A stretch of 64,000 bases of DNA from Streptomyces sp. NBC_00576 (GCF_036345175.1 NZ_CP107780.1:2852001-2916000); one strand, 5' to 3'; counted from the first letter of the stretch, positions 52,303 through 61,496 are shown. The notes: a model not told the origin generated them from the sequence alone. Numbers and translations: made by a program.

Positions 52303-53367
52303 TTGACCGACCACCACCAGCGTGCCGCAGCCGGCATCAGTGACCCGCACGCCTTCATCTCCGGGCTGCCCAAGGCCGAACTGCACGTCCACCACGTCGG
52401 CTCCGCCTCCCCCCGGATCGTCTCGCAGCTGGCCGCCCGCCACCCCGACTCCCAGGTGCCGACCGACCCTGAGGCCCTGGCCGACTTCTTCACGTTCACG
52501 GACTTCGCGCACTTCATCAAGGTGTACCTGTCGGTCGTGGACCTCATCCGCACGCCCGAGGACGTCCGGCTGCTGACGTACGAGATCGCCCGGGACATGG
52601 CCCGGCAGCAGGTCCGGTACGCCGAGCTGACCATCACCCCGTTCTCCTCCGTACGCCGCGGCATCGACGAGCGGGCCTTCATGGACGCGATCGAGGACGC
52701 CCGGAAGTCGGCCGAGGCCGAGTTCGGGACCGTACTTCGCTGGTGCTTCGACATCCCGGGCGAGGCCGGGCTCGTATCGGCCGAGGAAACGGTGCGGCTC
52801 GCCACCGACGACCGGCTGCGCCCGGAGGGGCTGGTGTCGTTCGGGCTCGGCGGGCCGGAGATCGGCGTACCCAGGCCGCAGTTCAAGCCGTACTTCGACC
52901 GGGCGATCGCCGCCGGACTGCGGTCGGTGCCGCACGCGGGCGAGACCACCGGGCCGGAGACGGTCTGGGACGCGCTGAACCACCTGCGCGCAGAACGCAT
53001 CGGGCACGGCACGAGTTCCGCGCAGGACCCCGAACTGCTCGCGCACCTCGCCGAGCAGCGCATCGCCCTGGAGGTCTGCCCGACCTCCAACATCGCCACG
53101 CGCGCGGTCCGTACGCTCGACGAGCACCCCATCAAGGAGTTCGTGCGGGCCGGCGTCCTCGTCACGATCAACTCCGACGACCCGCCGATGTTCGGCACCG
53201 ACCTCAACAGCGAGTACGCGGTCGCCGCCCGGTTGCTCGACCTCGACGAGTGGGGTCTCGCCGACCTCGCCAAGAACGCCGTCGAGGCCTCCTTCCTCGA
53301 CCCGGCGGGCAAGGCCGCGCTGGCCGCCGAGATCGACACGTACACCTCGGCATGGCTCGCCCCCTGA
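52303..53367 (+). CDS. Adenosine deaminase family protein, possibly aminodeoxyfutalosine deaminase
   Basis: A 354-residue metal-dependent deaminase: zinc ligands in ELHVHHVG, PHAGETTG with the metal His and catalytic Glu, ERIGHGTSS, and INSDDPPMFG. The family removes the 6-amino group from adenosine or adenosine-like nucleosides. The HVHHVG wording and the chromosomal context resemble a Streptomyces enzyme reported to act on aminofutalosine in menaquinone synthesis, so that reaction is a serious alternative. The TTG start at 52303 follows a strong GGGGAGGAA. Confidence 0.88.
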   Translation: MTDHHQRAAAGISDPHAFISGLPKAELHVHHVGSASPRIVSQLAARHPDSQVPTDPEALADFFTFTDFAHFIKVYLSVVDLIRTPEDVRLLTYEIARDMARQQVRYAELTITPFSSVRRGIDERAFMDAIEDARKSAEAEFGTVLRWCFDIPGEAGLVSAEETVRLATDDRLRPEGLVSFGLGGPEIGVPRPQFKPYFDRAIAAGLRSVPHAGETTGPETVWDALNHLRAERIGHGTSSAQDPELLAHLAEQRIALEVCPTSNIATRAVRTLDEHPIKEFVRAGVLVTINSDDPPMFGTDLNSEYAVAARLLDLDEWGLADLAKNAVEASFLDPAGKAALAAEIDTYTSAWLAP

Positions 53368-53404
53368 GGCACGTCACCATCTCCCGCCCCAGCACAATGG
53401 GCCC

Positions 53405-54088
53405 ATGCAGAACGTGACCGCCGTGGCCCATCGCGGCGCCCCCTACCGCTTCCGCGAGAACACGACCGACTCGCTGCGTTCCGCGCTCGAACAGGGCGCG
53501 GACGCGGTCGAGATCGACGTACGACTCACCCGTGACGGCGTGCCCGTGCTGCTGCACGACGCGACGCTGAAGCGGCTGTGGGAACGGGAACGGCCGCTGG
53601 CCGTACTGACGGCGGCCGAGGTCCGCCGGCTGACGGAGGACGGGGTGCCGACGCTCGCGCAGGCGCTGACCGTGACCGAGGGCAGCCGGGTGATGATCGA
53701 TCTGCCGGGATCGCCCGATGTACGGGCGGTACGGCGGGTGATGGACGTGGTCCGGGAGTGCGCCGCGGAGGACCGCGTGTACTACTGCGCGGACGCCCCG
53801 GCGATGCTCGCGGTGCGCGCGGCCGACCCGACCGCGGAGATCGCCCTGACCTGGAAGAGCGTCGCAGCGCCCCGCCCCGCCCTGCTGGCGGCGGTTCGCC
53901 CGCGCTGGCTCAACTACCGCTTCACTCTCGTCGACCGGAGACTCGTGGCGCGGGTGCACCGGGACGGCTACCTGCTGTCGGTGTGGACCCCGGACACCCG
54001 TCGTTCCATGCGGCGACTGCTGGACGCCGGTGTCGACTCGATCACCACCAACCGGATCGACGCGTTGTGCGCGCTGCGGAAAGGGTGA
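53405..54088 (+). CDS. Glycerophosphodiester phosphodiesterase
   Basis: A 227-residue GDPD TIM barrel: AHRGAPYRFRENTTDSL with the catalytic His and the RG-ENT motif, VEIDVRLTRDGVPVLLHDATLKR with metal ligands and the second catalytic His, then SVWTPDTRRSMRRLLDAGVDSITTNRID. It hydrolyses glycerophosphodiesters to glycerol-3-phosphate and alcohol. No signal peptide, so cytoplasmic. It follows the deaminase by 37 bp and may be cotranscribed. Confidence 0.92.
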   Translation: MQNVTAVAHRGAPYRFRENTTDSLRSALEQGADAVEIDVRLTRDGVPVLLHDATLKRLWERERPLAVLTAAEVRRLTEDGVPTLAQALTVTEGSRVMIDLPGSPDVRAVRRVMDVVRECAAEDRVYYCADAPAMLAVRAADPTAEIALTWKSVAAPRPALLAAVRPRWLNYRFTLVDRRLVARVHRDGYLLSVWTPDTRRSMRRLLDAGVDSITTNRIDALCALRKG

Positions 54089-54117
54089 CGCGGCCTACCC
54101 GTTGAGATCATGGCAGC

Positions 54118-55809
54118 TCAGGTGTCCTGCACTCGGGACTCCTGAGCGACGGTCGCCGGGTCGGCCGGGGTGGCCCGGGTGGCGTACTGCGGGACGGGGG
54201 TGTCGTCCTTGCCGGTGTCGCGGACCAGGCCGTAGCGCTTGGCGCCCTCGGGGGGTCCCCTGGTCACGTCGGCCTCCACGTTGTCCCAGGTCGTCGGGAA
54301 GACGCTCAGGCCGTAGTCGGCGCCCCGTTCGTTCACGGTGAGAGTGACACTGCCGTCGACGTAGAAGTACTCGTTCTGCCACATCTGCTGGGTACCGGCC
54401 GGCGGCACGGCGTAACCGGTGGTCGAGTTGCCCATGCCGGTGGCTGAACTGTCGGTGCTGCTGACCCGGTCGTCCATACGGCGGCCGCCGCCCGAGGCCA
54501 CGTGGAAGAGCTTGCCCTTCAGACCGGTCCAGGCCGGCATGACCAGGCCGCCCGCCCGGTACTGCGGCGAGATCTGCCAGCGGACTAGGACATAGCCCTG
54601 GCCGGTGAGCGTCACGCTGTCGCCGCGGTGGTTCATGGTGGCGTGCGCGCCGCCGGTGCTCGTGATCCCCGGCTCGGGCCGGCGCGGGAGGGCGGCGGCC
54701 CGCGCGTTGGGATCGGGCGCCGTGTCGACGGCGTCGACGACCGTGCCGTACAGGTCCGGCTTCGACTGCGTCGCCGACGGGCTGGGAGAGGTCGAGGGCG
54801 AGGGAGAGGGCGACGCCGACGGGGATCGGGGCGGAGTGGTGACGGGTGCCTGGGACTGCGGGCGGGCCGTGGGGGTGGCGATGGCCGGCGGCGGGTCCTC
54901 GGCGGGCTGTGTCACGACGTACGCGCCGCCCGCGACGATCGTCGCCCCCGCGCTGAGGGCGACGGCCGGCTTCGTCAGGGCGCCGAGCACCTTGCCCGAC
55001 CACCCGAGGGAAGCGCCGGCGGTGGCAGCGACGGCCGTTTTGCCGCCGAAGGCCAGCGACAGGGTGAAGCCGACGGGCAGCGGAACGAGCGCGATGCCGA
55101 CCAGCAGCCGCTCCGCCGGTACGACGACCGCCTCGCCCGGGCTCGCGCAGTACGCGCACCCTCTGATGTGCCGGGCCAGCCGCTTGCGCCACACGGAGTC
55201 CGGGTCGCCGTCCCAGCGGGCGGTCAGTTCACGCAGGTCGGGGCAGGCGTCGTCGAGCGCCCGTACGATTCCGCGCGAGGCCTCCAGGCGCCCCTTCATC
55301 CGCTGGACACGCACGGCGGCGTGCTGTCGGCTGATGCCGACGGCAGCCGCCAGCTCACGGCGGCTGAGTTCGCCCGCGACCTCCAGCCACCACAGGGACA
55401 GCAGTTGGCGGTCCTCGTCGTCGAGCCAGCGCACCGCCTCCGCGACCTCGCGCCGCTGCCCCTCCAACTGGAGTCTCAGCACAGTGAGTTCGGCGAAGTC
55501 AGCGGCTCCGTCGGCCGTCTCGTCACGCAGGATGGCGGTCGTACGGCGGCGTGCGCGGTCCCGGATCTGCCGCATCGCGATCGCCACGAGCCACGACCGG
55601 AAGCTGTCCGGGTCGCGCAGGGAGCCGAGGTTGTCGACAGCCCGGAGCATGGTCTCCTGCACGACGTCGTCCACGTCCGCGTGACCGTTCAGGGCCCGGC
55701 CGACGATGTTGTAGACCAACGGCAGCCAGCCCGCGACCAGCTCGTCCAGCGCCCGCCGGTCACCGGCCTGCGCCGCAGCGATGGTGGAACTCCACTGACG
55801 CCCGTCCAC
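54118..55809 (-). CDS. ECF sigma factor with fused zinc-finger, membrane and extracytoplasmic domains
   Basis: A 563-residue one-protein signalling factor. Sigma region 2 reads DVDDVVQETMLRAVDNLGSL…SFRSWLVAIAMRQIRDRARR and region 4 LSRRELAAAVGISRQHAAVRVQRMKGR. An anti-sigma-like H-x3-C-x2-C (HIRGCAYC) follows, then two membrane segments (about 270–345), a Pro/Ser linker (SPSASPSPSPSTSPSPS) and an outside domain of ~200 residues I do not recognise. The outside part probably senses a signal that frees or activates the sigma domain. GTG at 55809 follows AAGGGG. It is divergent from the serine hydrolase gene. Confidence 0.87.
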   Translation of the reverse strand: MDGRQWSSTIAAAQAGDRRALDELVAGWLPLVYNIVGRALNGHADVDDVVQETMLRAVDNLGSLRDPDSFRSWLVAIAMRQIRDRARRRTTAILRDETADGAADFAELTVLRLQLEGQRREVAEAVRWLDDEDRQLLSLWWLEVAGELSRRELAAAVGISRQHAAVRVQRMKGRLEASRGIVRALDDACPDLRELTARWDGDPDSVWRKRLARHIRGCAYCASPGEAVVVPAERLLVGIALVPLPVGFTLSLAFGGKTAVAATAGASLGWSGKVLGALTKPAVALSAGATIVAGGAYVVTQPAEDPPPAIATPTARPQSQAPVTTPPRSPSASPSPSPSTSPSPSATQSKPDLYGTVVDAVDTAPDPNARAAALPRRPEPGITSTGGAHATMNHRGDSVTLTGQGYVLVRWQISPQYRAGGLVMPAWTGLKGKLFHVASGGGRRMDDRVSSTDSSATGMGNSTTGYAVPPAGTQQMWQNEYFYVDGSVTLTVNERGADYGLSVFPTTWDNVEADVTRGPPEGAKRYGLVRDTGKDDTPVPQYATRATPADPATVAQESRVQDT

Positions 55810-56103
55810 AAAAGCCCCTTCTCGTACGTGTGTGCACCTTACGTCGCCCTGTTGCACACCAGTTCCCCACGAGGTCGCCAGAGGAGACGGACCGGAGGCA
55901 CCGCCGATAACAGTTTTCGCCCCCCGCACAGGCCGCCCAGAGCACGGGCCCTAGGTGCGATCCCCGACAAGATCCGGACGCGGTACGCCAGTTGGCCCCA
56001 GGCCAAGACCAGGGTCGACGTACTCCTCAGTGACGATCCGTATCGCCTCGTACCGATCAAGGATGTGAGCATCGACACCAGCCGCCACCTGCAGGAGCAG
56101 CCG

Positions 56104-57276
56104 ATGCACATGCCCACGCGTACCGCCGCCCGCGCCACAGCCCTCGCGACCGTCCTCACCCTCACCCTCGCCCTGCCGGCCGGTGCCCTTGCCGCTCCCA
56201 CGTCAGCCGCGTCCCACCCGGCGACCGTGCGGGACGCGGCGCCGAACGCAGAGGCGCTGCGGGCGGCGCTCGCCGGGTTACCTGACGGGGACGCGACCGC
56301 GGCTCTGGTACGGGTCGGCGGCACCGGCGGTGTCTGGCGCGGCAGCGCGGGTGTGCACGACCTGACGAGCGGGCGAGCGGCGGACCCGGACGCGCGTTTC
56401 CGCGTGGGTTCGACGACGAAGGCGGTCACGGCGGCGGTCGTGCTCCAGCTCGCGGCGGAGGGCAAGGTGAACCTCGACCGACCGGCCCGGCGCTACCTTC
56501 CGGAGCTGATCCCCGCCGCGTACGGACAGGTGACCGTGCGCCAACTCCTGAACCACACCAGCGGCATCCCGGCCGCCGACGGCCTCGGTACGACCTTCGA
56601 GGAGTGGTACGCACACCGCTTCGACCGCCACTCGCCCCGCGAGATGGTCGCCTCGGCCACCGCCAAGAAGCCCGAGTTCGCACCGGGCGCCGAGCAGCAC
56701 TACCTCAACATCAACTACACCGTCCTCGGACTGCTGATCGAGCGGACCACCGGCCACTCGTACGAGCACGAGACGGCCCGCCGTGTCCTCGCCCCGCTGG
56801 GAATGCGGAACACGTACTTTCCCGGCACCGACCCGGACATCCGGGGGCCGCACAACCACGGCTACCAGGCCGTGACGCGGGCGGACGGCACGACGGAGTA
56901 CCGCGATGTCACGGTGTGGGGCACCACGGACAGCTGGGCGGCGGGCGCCATGATCTCCACGACGGCGGATCTGGAGCGGTTCCTGACCGCCCTGTTCCGC
57001 GGGCGGGTTGTGCCACAGCCGCAGCTGAAGGAGATGTTCACCGTCCCCGCAGGCGTGAGGGGTGCCACGATGAGCGCGGGTCTGCAGCGGTATGTCACCG
57101 ACGACGGCACGGAGTTGTGGCTCAAGTCGGGCGGCCGGTGGGGCTACAACTCGGTCATCGCCGCCACCCGCGACCTGTCCCGCACCCTCGTCTACAGCGT
57201 CAACTCCACCGACGCGAAGGGCCAGGGCATGAATCCCGTCGCCGCACGCATCGCGCAGGCTGCCTTCACACCGTGA
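56104..57276 (+). CDS. Secreted serine hydrolase (class C beta-lactamase / D-Ala-D-Ala carboxypeptidase fold), TTA codon
   Basis: A 390-residue exported enzyme. The signal peptide ends near ALAAPTSA. The catalytic motifs are SxxK in VGSTTKAVTA, YxN in HYLNINYTVLG, and a weak third motif in ELWLKSGGRWGYNS. The family includes DD-carboxypeptidases, esterases and beta-lactamases; by context a cell-wall or ester hydrolase is likely. Codon 59 (56278–56280) is TTA, suggesting bldA-dependent expression. AGGAG precedes ATG 56104. Its 3' end overlaps the convergent membrane-protein gene by 11 bp. Confidence 0.88.
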   Translation: MHMPTRTAARATALATVLTLTLALPAGALAAPTSAASHPATVRDAAPNAEALRAALAGLPDGDATAALVRVGGTGGVWRGSAGVHDLTSGRAADPDARFRVGSTTKAVTAAVVLQLAAEGKVNLDRPARRYLPELIPAAYGQVTVRQLLNHTSGIPAADGLGTTFEEWYAHRFDRHSPREMVASATAKKPEFAPGAEQHYLNINYTVLGLLIERTTGHSYEHETARRVLAPLGMRNTYFPGTDPDIRGPHNHGYQAVTRADGTTEYRDVTVWGTTDSWAAGAMISTTADLERFLTALFRGRVVPQPQLKEMFTVPAGVRGATMSAGLQRYVTDDGTELWLKSGGRWGYNSVIAATRDLSRTLVYSVNSTDAKGQGMNPVAARIAQAAFTP

Positions 57277-57793
57277 CGTGGGCCGCGGCTGGAGGCGTCG
57301 CCGTCAGCGCCTCCAGCCGCTTGATCCGCTTCCGCACGGCGTACAGCGGGATCACGCCGAACACCCCGAACGACATGTCGATCACCGTCCACCAGAAGGG
57401 AATCCCCCTGATCGGCCCGCAGATCAGCGCGAGCGGAACGATCCCGGCACAGGCGATCATCCCGAACTCGACGACCCAGATGTTGCGTACGGGGTCGCGG
57501 TAGGGCCCGTAGAAGGCGACCGCGATGACGAGGTGGGCGAAGGCGAGCCAGTCCGTGCCGTAGAGGACGAAGGGATAGCGCTCGTCGGTGGCGTCGAGGC
57601 CATCACGTACCCGCTCGACCCAGTCCATCAGCCCGGGCAGGTGCTCGGGTACGGACAGGGCCCTCAGCAGGCTCTCGGTCCAACGCAGTTCGTGCACGAG
57701 GGGAAAGGCCGTGGCGCCACTGAGCACCAGGCACACGACGAAGAGGACCAACCAGGCACGGATGCCCCTGAGCAGGGCGGCTCTGTCGCTCAT
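57266..57793 (-). CDS. Conserved membrane protein, four predicted helices
   Basis: A 175-residue integral membrane protein. Helices are visible at AWLVLFVVCLVLSGATAF, YGTDWLAFAHLVIAVAFYG, EFGMIACAGIVPLALICG and WWTVIDMSFGVFGVIPLYAV, ending in a basic tail. No enzyme motif is seen and no function is assigned. Convergent with the serine hydrolase. Confidence 0.8.
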   Translation of the reverse strand: MSDRAALLRGIRAWLVLFVVCLVLSGATAFPLVHELRWTESLLRALSVPEHLPGLMDWVERVRDGLDATDERYPFVLYGTDWLAFAHLVIAVAFYGPYRDPVRNIWVVEFGMIACAGIVPLALICGPIRGIPFWWTVIDMSFGVFGVIPLYAVRKRIKRLEALTATPPAAAHVTV

Positions 57794-57872
57794 GGAGGCA
57801 GCATACGCTGTAATTGAACACGTTCAAAAATGCCGCCGCGCATCCCCGCTCCCCGACCGAGCCGCCACAGCC

Positions 57873-57911
57873 GTGCGGCCCCGGACGGAGAACTCCCGTC
57901 CGGGGCCGCAC
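57873..57911 (-). terminator. Perfect 16-bp terminator hairpin after dehydrogenase
   Basis: GTGCGGCCCCGGACGG (57873–57888) pairs exactly with 57896–57911 across a 7-base loop, 20 bp past the dehydrogenase stop on the minus strand. Confidence 0.85.
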
Positions 57912-57930
57912 GCGTGCCACAAAACAACCG

Positions 57931-59370
57931 TCAGCCGCCGAGCGACGTCATCACATGCTTGATCCGCGTGTAGTCGTCGAAGCCGTACCCCGAGAGGTCC
58001 TTGCCGTAGCCGGACTTCTTGAAGCCGCCGTGCGGCATCTCCGCGACCAGCGGGATGTGGGCGTTGATCCACACGCAGCCGAAGTCCAGGACCTTCGACA
58101 TCCGCATCGCGCGCGAGTGGTCCTTCGTCCACACGGACGACGCGAGGGCGTAGTCCACGCCGTTGGCCCATTCCACGGCCTGTGTCTCGTCCGAGAAGGA
58201 CTGGACGGTGATGACCGGGCCGAAGACCTCGTTCTGGATGATCTCGTCGTCCTGCTTCAGGCCCGACACGACGGTCGCGGCGTAGAAGTAACCCTTCTCA
58301 CCGACCCGATGACCGCCCGCCTCGACCTTGGCGTGGGCGGGCAGCCGCTCGATGAAGCCGGAGACCTGCGCCAACTGGTTGGGGTTGTTGAGCGGCCCGT
58401 ACAGCACGTCCTCGTCGTCCGGCTGCCCGGTCTTCGTCTCGGCGGCGGCCTTGGCGAGCGCCACGACGAACTCGTCGTGGATGGCCTCCTGGACGAGGAC
58501 ACGCGTGGCCGCCGTACAGTCCTGGCCCGCGTTGAAGAAGCCCGCGACCGAGATGTCCTCGACGGCCTTGGCGATGTCGGTGTCCTCGAACACCACGACC
58601 GGCGCCTTGCCGCCCAGCTCCAGGTGCACGCGCTTGAGGTCTTTCGACGCGGACTCGGCGACCTGCATACCGGCCCGCACCGAACCGGTGATCGACGCCA
58701 TCGCCGGCGTCGGGTGCTCGACCATCAGCCGACCGGTGTCACGGTCCCCGGTGATGACGTTGAAGACGCCCGTGGGCAGGATCGAACCGATGATCTCCGC
58801 CATGAGAACCGTGGACGCGGGCGTCGTGTCCGACGGCTTGAGCACCACGGTGTTGCCGGCCGCGATCGCCGGGGCGAACTTCCACACGGCCATCATCATC
58901 GGGTAGTTCCAGGGCGCGACCTGCGCGCAGACACCGACCGGCTCGCGCCGGACGATCGACGTCATCCCGTCCATGTACTCGCCGGCGCTGCGCCCCTCCA
59001 GCATCCGGGCGGCACCCGCGAAGAAGCGGATCTGGTCCACCATCGGCGGGATCTCCTCGGACCGGGTGAGCCCGATCGGCTTGCCGGTGTTCTCCACCTC
59101 GGCCGCGATGAGCTCCTCGGCGCGCTCCTCGAACGCGTCCGCGATCTTCAGGAGGGCCTTCTGCCGCTCGGCCGGCGTCTTGTCCCGCCAGGCGGGGAAC
59201 GCGGCGGCGGCCGCCGCCATGGCGGCGTCGACGTCCGGCTGCCCGGACAGCGGCGCGGTCGCGTACGCCTCGCCCGTCACGGGGTTGACCACCTCGGTGG
59301 TCCGCCCGTCGGCGGCGTCCCGGAACTCACCATCGATGTAGTTGCGCAGACGACGCAGCTCGGTGCTCAC
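57931..59370 (-). CDS. Gamma-aminobutyraldehyde dehydrogenase (second copy)
   Basis: A 479-residue aldehyde dehydrogenase: APWNYPMMMAVWK, ASITGSVRAGMQV, LELGGKAPVVV and catalytic Cys in NAGQDCTAATRVLV. It resembles PatD/YdcW-type 4-aminobutanal dehydrogenases more closely than the first copy. GTG at 59370 with GGAGGG upstream is the start. It is divergent from the Lrp regulator and aminotransferase, so the aminotransferase would make 4-aminobutanal from putrescine and this enzyme would oxidise it to GABA. Confidence 0.92.
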   Translation of the reverse strand: MSTELRRLRNYIDGEFRDAADGRTTEVVNPVTGEAYATAPLSGQPDVDAAMAAAAAAFPAWRDKTPAERQKALLKIADAFEERAEELIAAEVENTGKPIGLTRSEEIPPMVDQIRFFAGAARMLEGRSAGEYMDGMTSIVRREPVGVCAQVAPWNYPMMMAVWKFAPAIAAGNTVVLKPSDTTPASTVLMAEIIGSILPTGVFNVITGDRDTGRLMVEHPTPAMASITGSVRAGMQVAESASKDLKRVHLELGGKAPVVVFEDTDIAKAVEDISVAGFFNAGQDCTAATRVLVQEAIHDEFVVALAKAAAETKTGQPDDEDVLYGPLNNPNQLAQVSGFIERLPAHAKVEAGGHRVGEKGYFYAATVVSGLKQDDEIIQNEVFGPVITVQSFSDETQAVEWANGVDYALASSVWTKDHSRAMRMSKVLDFGCVWINAHIPLVAEMPHGGFKKSGYGKDLSGYGFDDYTRIKHVMTSLGG

Positions 59371-59390
59371 TGCCGGCCCTCCAGGTTCAG

Positions 59391-59454
59391 ATGTCGGTTG
59401 ACTCAGGTGTCGAGTGACTCGGATGTCGAGTGACTCGGGTGTCCATTGGCTGAG
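59391..59454. repeat. Four 16-bp tandem units with palindromic core CGAGTGACTCG
   Basis: Units begin at 59391, 59407, 59423 and 59439. The two central ones (GTGTCGAGTGACTCGG, ATGTCGAGTGACTCGG) differ in one base and each holds the palindrome CGAGT-G-ACTCG; the outer two are degenerate. They lie directly upstream of the dehydrogenase start, in the divergent promoter shared with the Lrp gene: a plausible regulator-binding array. Confidence 0.85.
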
Positions 59455-59598
59455 ACACCCACCCTATTCCGCAGTCCGACGTTTTCAACACCCCCGATCC
59501 CCCGCAAGCTGCGAAATCCGCAAGACAAGGGTCCATGAACAACGAATTTCATCGATCGAGCCTTGCGAAACGTTCGACTCCTCGTGCACAGTGAGCGC

Positions 59599-60099
59599 GT
59601 GGCCAGTCGAAGCGCAGAGCACAGGGACTCCCGCGAGTCCAGGAACGGCACTCCCCAGCTGGACGCCGTGTCCCTCGCCATCATCGAACAGCTCCAGGAG
59701 GACGGCCGCCGGCCGTACGCGGCGATCGGCAAGGCGGTGGGCCTCTCGGAGGCGGCCGTGCGCCAGCGCGTCCAGAAGCTGCTCGACCAGGGGGTGATGC
59801 AGATCGTCGCCGTCACGGACCCGCTCACCGTGGGTTTTCGCAGACAGGCGATGGTCGGCGTCAACGTCGACGGCGACCTCGACCCCGTGGCCGACGCGCT
59901 GAGCGCCATGCCGGAAGTCGAGTACGTGGTGATGACCGCGGGCTCCTTCGACATCCTCGCCGAGATCGTCTGCGAGGACGACGACCACCTGCTGGACGTC
60001 ATCAACAAACGCATAAGGGCCCTGTCCGGCGTGCGCTCCACCGAAAGCTTCGTCTACCTCAAGCTCAAGAAGCAGACCTACATGTGGGGAACCCGATAA
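59599..60099 (+). CDS. Lrp/AsnC-family transcriptional regulator
   Basis: A 166-residue regulator: N-terminal HTH QLDAVSLAIIEQLQEDGRRPYAAIGKAVGLSEAAVRQRVQKLLDQG, then an RAM/AsnC ligand domain with VEYVVMTAGSFDILAEIVCEDDDHLLDVINKRI and the end TYMWGTR. Such proteins form octamers and bind repeated sites. By position it should regulate the divergent dehydrogenase and the aminotransferase two bases downstream, probably responding to an amine or amino acid. GTG at 59599 is preferred; TTG at 59563 is an in-frame alternative. Confidence 0.88.
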   Translation: MASRSAEHRDSRESRNGTPQLDAVSLAIIEQLQEDGRRPYAAIGKAVGLSEAAVRQRVQKLLDQGVMQIVAVTDPLTVGFRRQAMVGVNVDGDLDPVADALSAMPEVEYVVMTAGSFDILAEIVCEDDDHLLDVINKRIRALSGVRSTESFVYLKLKKQTYMWGTR

Positions 60100-60101
60100 C
60101 C

Positions 60102-61496
60102 GTGACGACCACCGACAGCCCCGGTTCAGGCTCCGGCTCCAAGGACCTCAGCCGCACCGCGTACGACCACCTGTGGATGCACTTCACCCGCATGTCCTCG
60201 TACGAGAACGCCCCCGTCCCGACGATCGTCCGGGGTGAGGGCACCTACATCTTCGACGACAAGGGCAAGCGCTACCTCGACGGCCTCGCGGGTCTGTTCG
60301 TGGTCCAGGCCGGTCACGGCCGCGTCGAGCTCGCCGAGGCGGCGTTCAAGCAGGCGCAGGAGCTGGCGTTCTTCCCCGTATGGTCGTACGCCCACCCGAA
60401 GGCGGTGGAGCTGGCGGAACGTCTGGCGAACTACGCGCCCGGTGACCTCAACAAGGTCTTCTTCACCACCGGTGGCGGCGAGGCCGTCGAGACCGCCTGG
60501 AAGCTCGCCAAGCAGTACTTCAAGCTGGTCGGCAAGCCCACCAAGTACAAGGTCATCTCACGCGCCGTCGCCTACCACGGCACCCCGCAGGGCGCCCTGT
60601 CCATCACCGGCCTGCCGGCCCTGAAGGCCCCCTTCGAGCCGCTGGTCCCCGGCGCCCACAAGGTCCCGAACACCAACATCTACCGCGCCCCGATCCACGG
60701 CGACGACCCGGAGGCCTACGGCCGCTGGGCCGCCGACCAGATCGAGCAGGAGATCCTCTTCGAGGGCGCGGACACGGTCGCCGCCGTCTTCCTGGAGCCG
60801 GTTCAGAACGCGGGCGGCTGCTTCCCGCCCCCGCCGGGCTACTTCCAGCGGGTCCGCGAGATCTGCGACCGCCACGACGTCCTGCTCGTCTCGGACGAGG
60901 TCATCTGCGCCTTCGGCCGCCTCGGCACGATGTTCGCCTGCGACAAGTTCGACTACGTACCGGACATGATCACCTGCGCCAAGGGCATGACCTCGGGCTA
61001 CTCCCCGATCGGCGCCTGCATCATCTCGGACCGCCTCGCCGAGCCGTTCTACAAGGGCGACAACACCTTCCTGCACGGCTACACGTTCGGCGGCCACCCG
61101 GTGTCGGCGGCGGTCGGCCTGGCGAACCTCGATCTGTTCGAGCGCGAGGGCCTCAACCAGCATGTGCTGGACAACGAGGGCGCGTTCCGCTCGACCCTGG
61201 AGAAGCTGCACGACCTGCCGATCGTCGGTGACGTCCGCGGCAACGGCTTCTTCTACGGCATCGAGCTGGTCAAGGACAAGGTGACCAAGGAGTCCTTCGA
61301 CGCGGAGGAGACGGAACGTATCCTCTACGGCTTCCTCTCCAAGGCCCTCTTCGAGAACGGCCTGTACTGCCGTGCCGACGACCGCGGCGACCCGGTCGTC
61401 CAGCTCGCCCCGCCGCTGATCTCGACCCAGGAGACGTTCGACGAGATCGAGCAGATCCTGCGCGCGACCCTGACGGAGGCGTGGACGAAGCTGTAG
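60102..61496 (+). CDS. Class-III PLP aminotransferase, putrescine:pyruvate type
   Basis: A 464-residue enzyme of the omega-amino-acid:pyruvate aminotransferase group: GLAGLFVVQAGHGR, FTTGGGEAVETAWKLAKQYF, YHGTPQGALSITG, PLP Asp in LVSDEVICAFGR, and Schiff-base Lys in ITCAKGMTSGYSPIGA. Relatives (SpuC-like) transfer an amino group from putrescine, cadaverine or beta-alanine to pyruvate. GTG at 60102 lies two bases after the Lrp stop, so the genes are coupled. The divergent dehydrogenase would take its aldehyde product. Confidence 0.88.
   Translation: MTTTDSPGSGSGSKDLSRTAYDHLWMHFTRMSSYENAPVPTIVRGEGTYIFDDKGKRYLDGLAGLFVVQAGHGRVELAEAAFKQAQELAFFPVWSYAHPKAVELAERLANYAPGDLNKVFFTTGGGEAVETAWKLAKQYFKLVGKPTKYKVISRAVAYHGTPQGALSITGLPALKAPFEPLVPGAHKVPNTNIYRAPIHGDDPEAYGRWAADQIEQEILFEGADTVAAVFLEPVQNAGGCFPPPPGYFQRVREICDRHDVLLVSDEVICAFGRLGTMFACDKFDYVPDMITCAKGMTSGYSPIGACIISDRLAEPFYKGDNTFLHGYTFGGHPVSAAVGLANLDLFEREGLNQHVLDNEGAFRSTLEKLHDLPIVGDVRGNGFFYGIELVKDKVTKESFDAEETERILYGFLSKALFENGLYCRADDRGDPVVQLAPPLISTQETFDEIEQILRATLTEAWTKL

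Noticed and set aside
54628..57276. An 882-codon plus-strand frame ending in the serine hydrolase
   Set aside because: The first ~490 codons are antisense to the sigma-factor gene; the signal peptide and ribosome site at 56104 mark the true start.
59391..59454. Sixteen-bp repeats considered as an attachment or replication site
   Set aside because: They sit in a promoter region with no integrase, rep gene or tRNA nearby; regulator binding is simpler.
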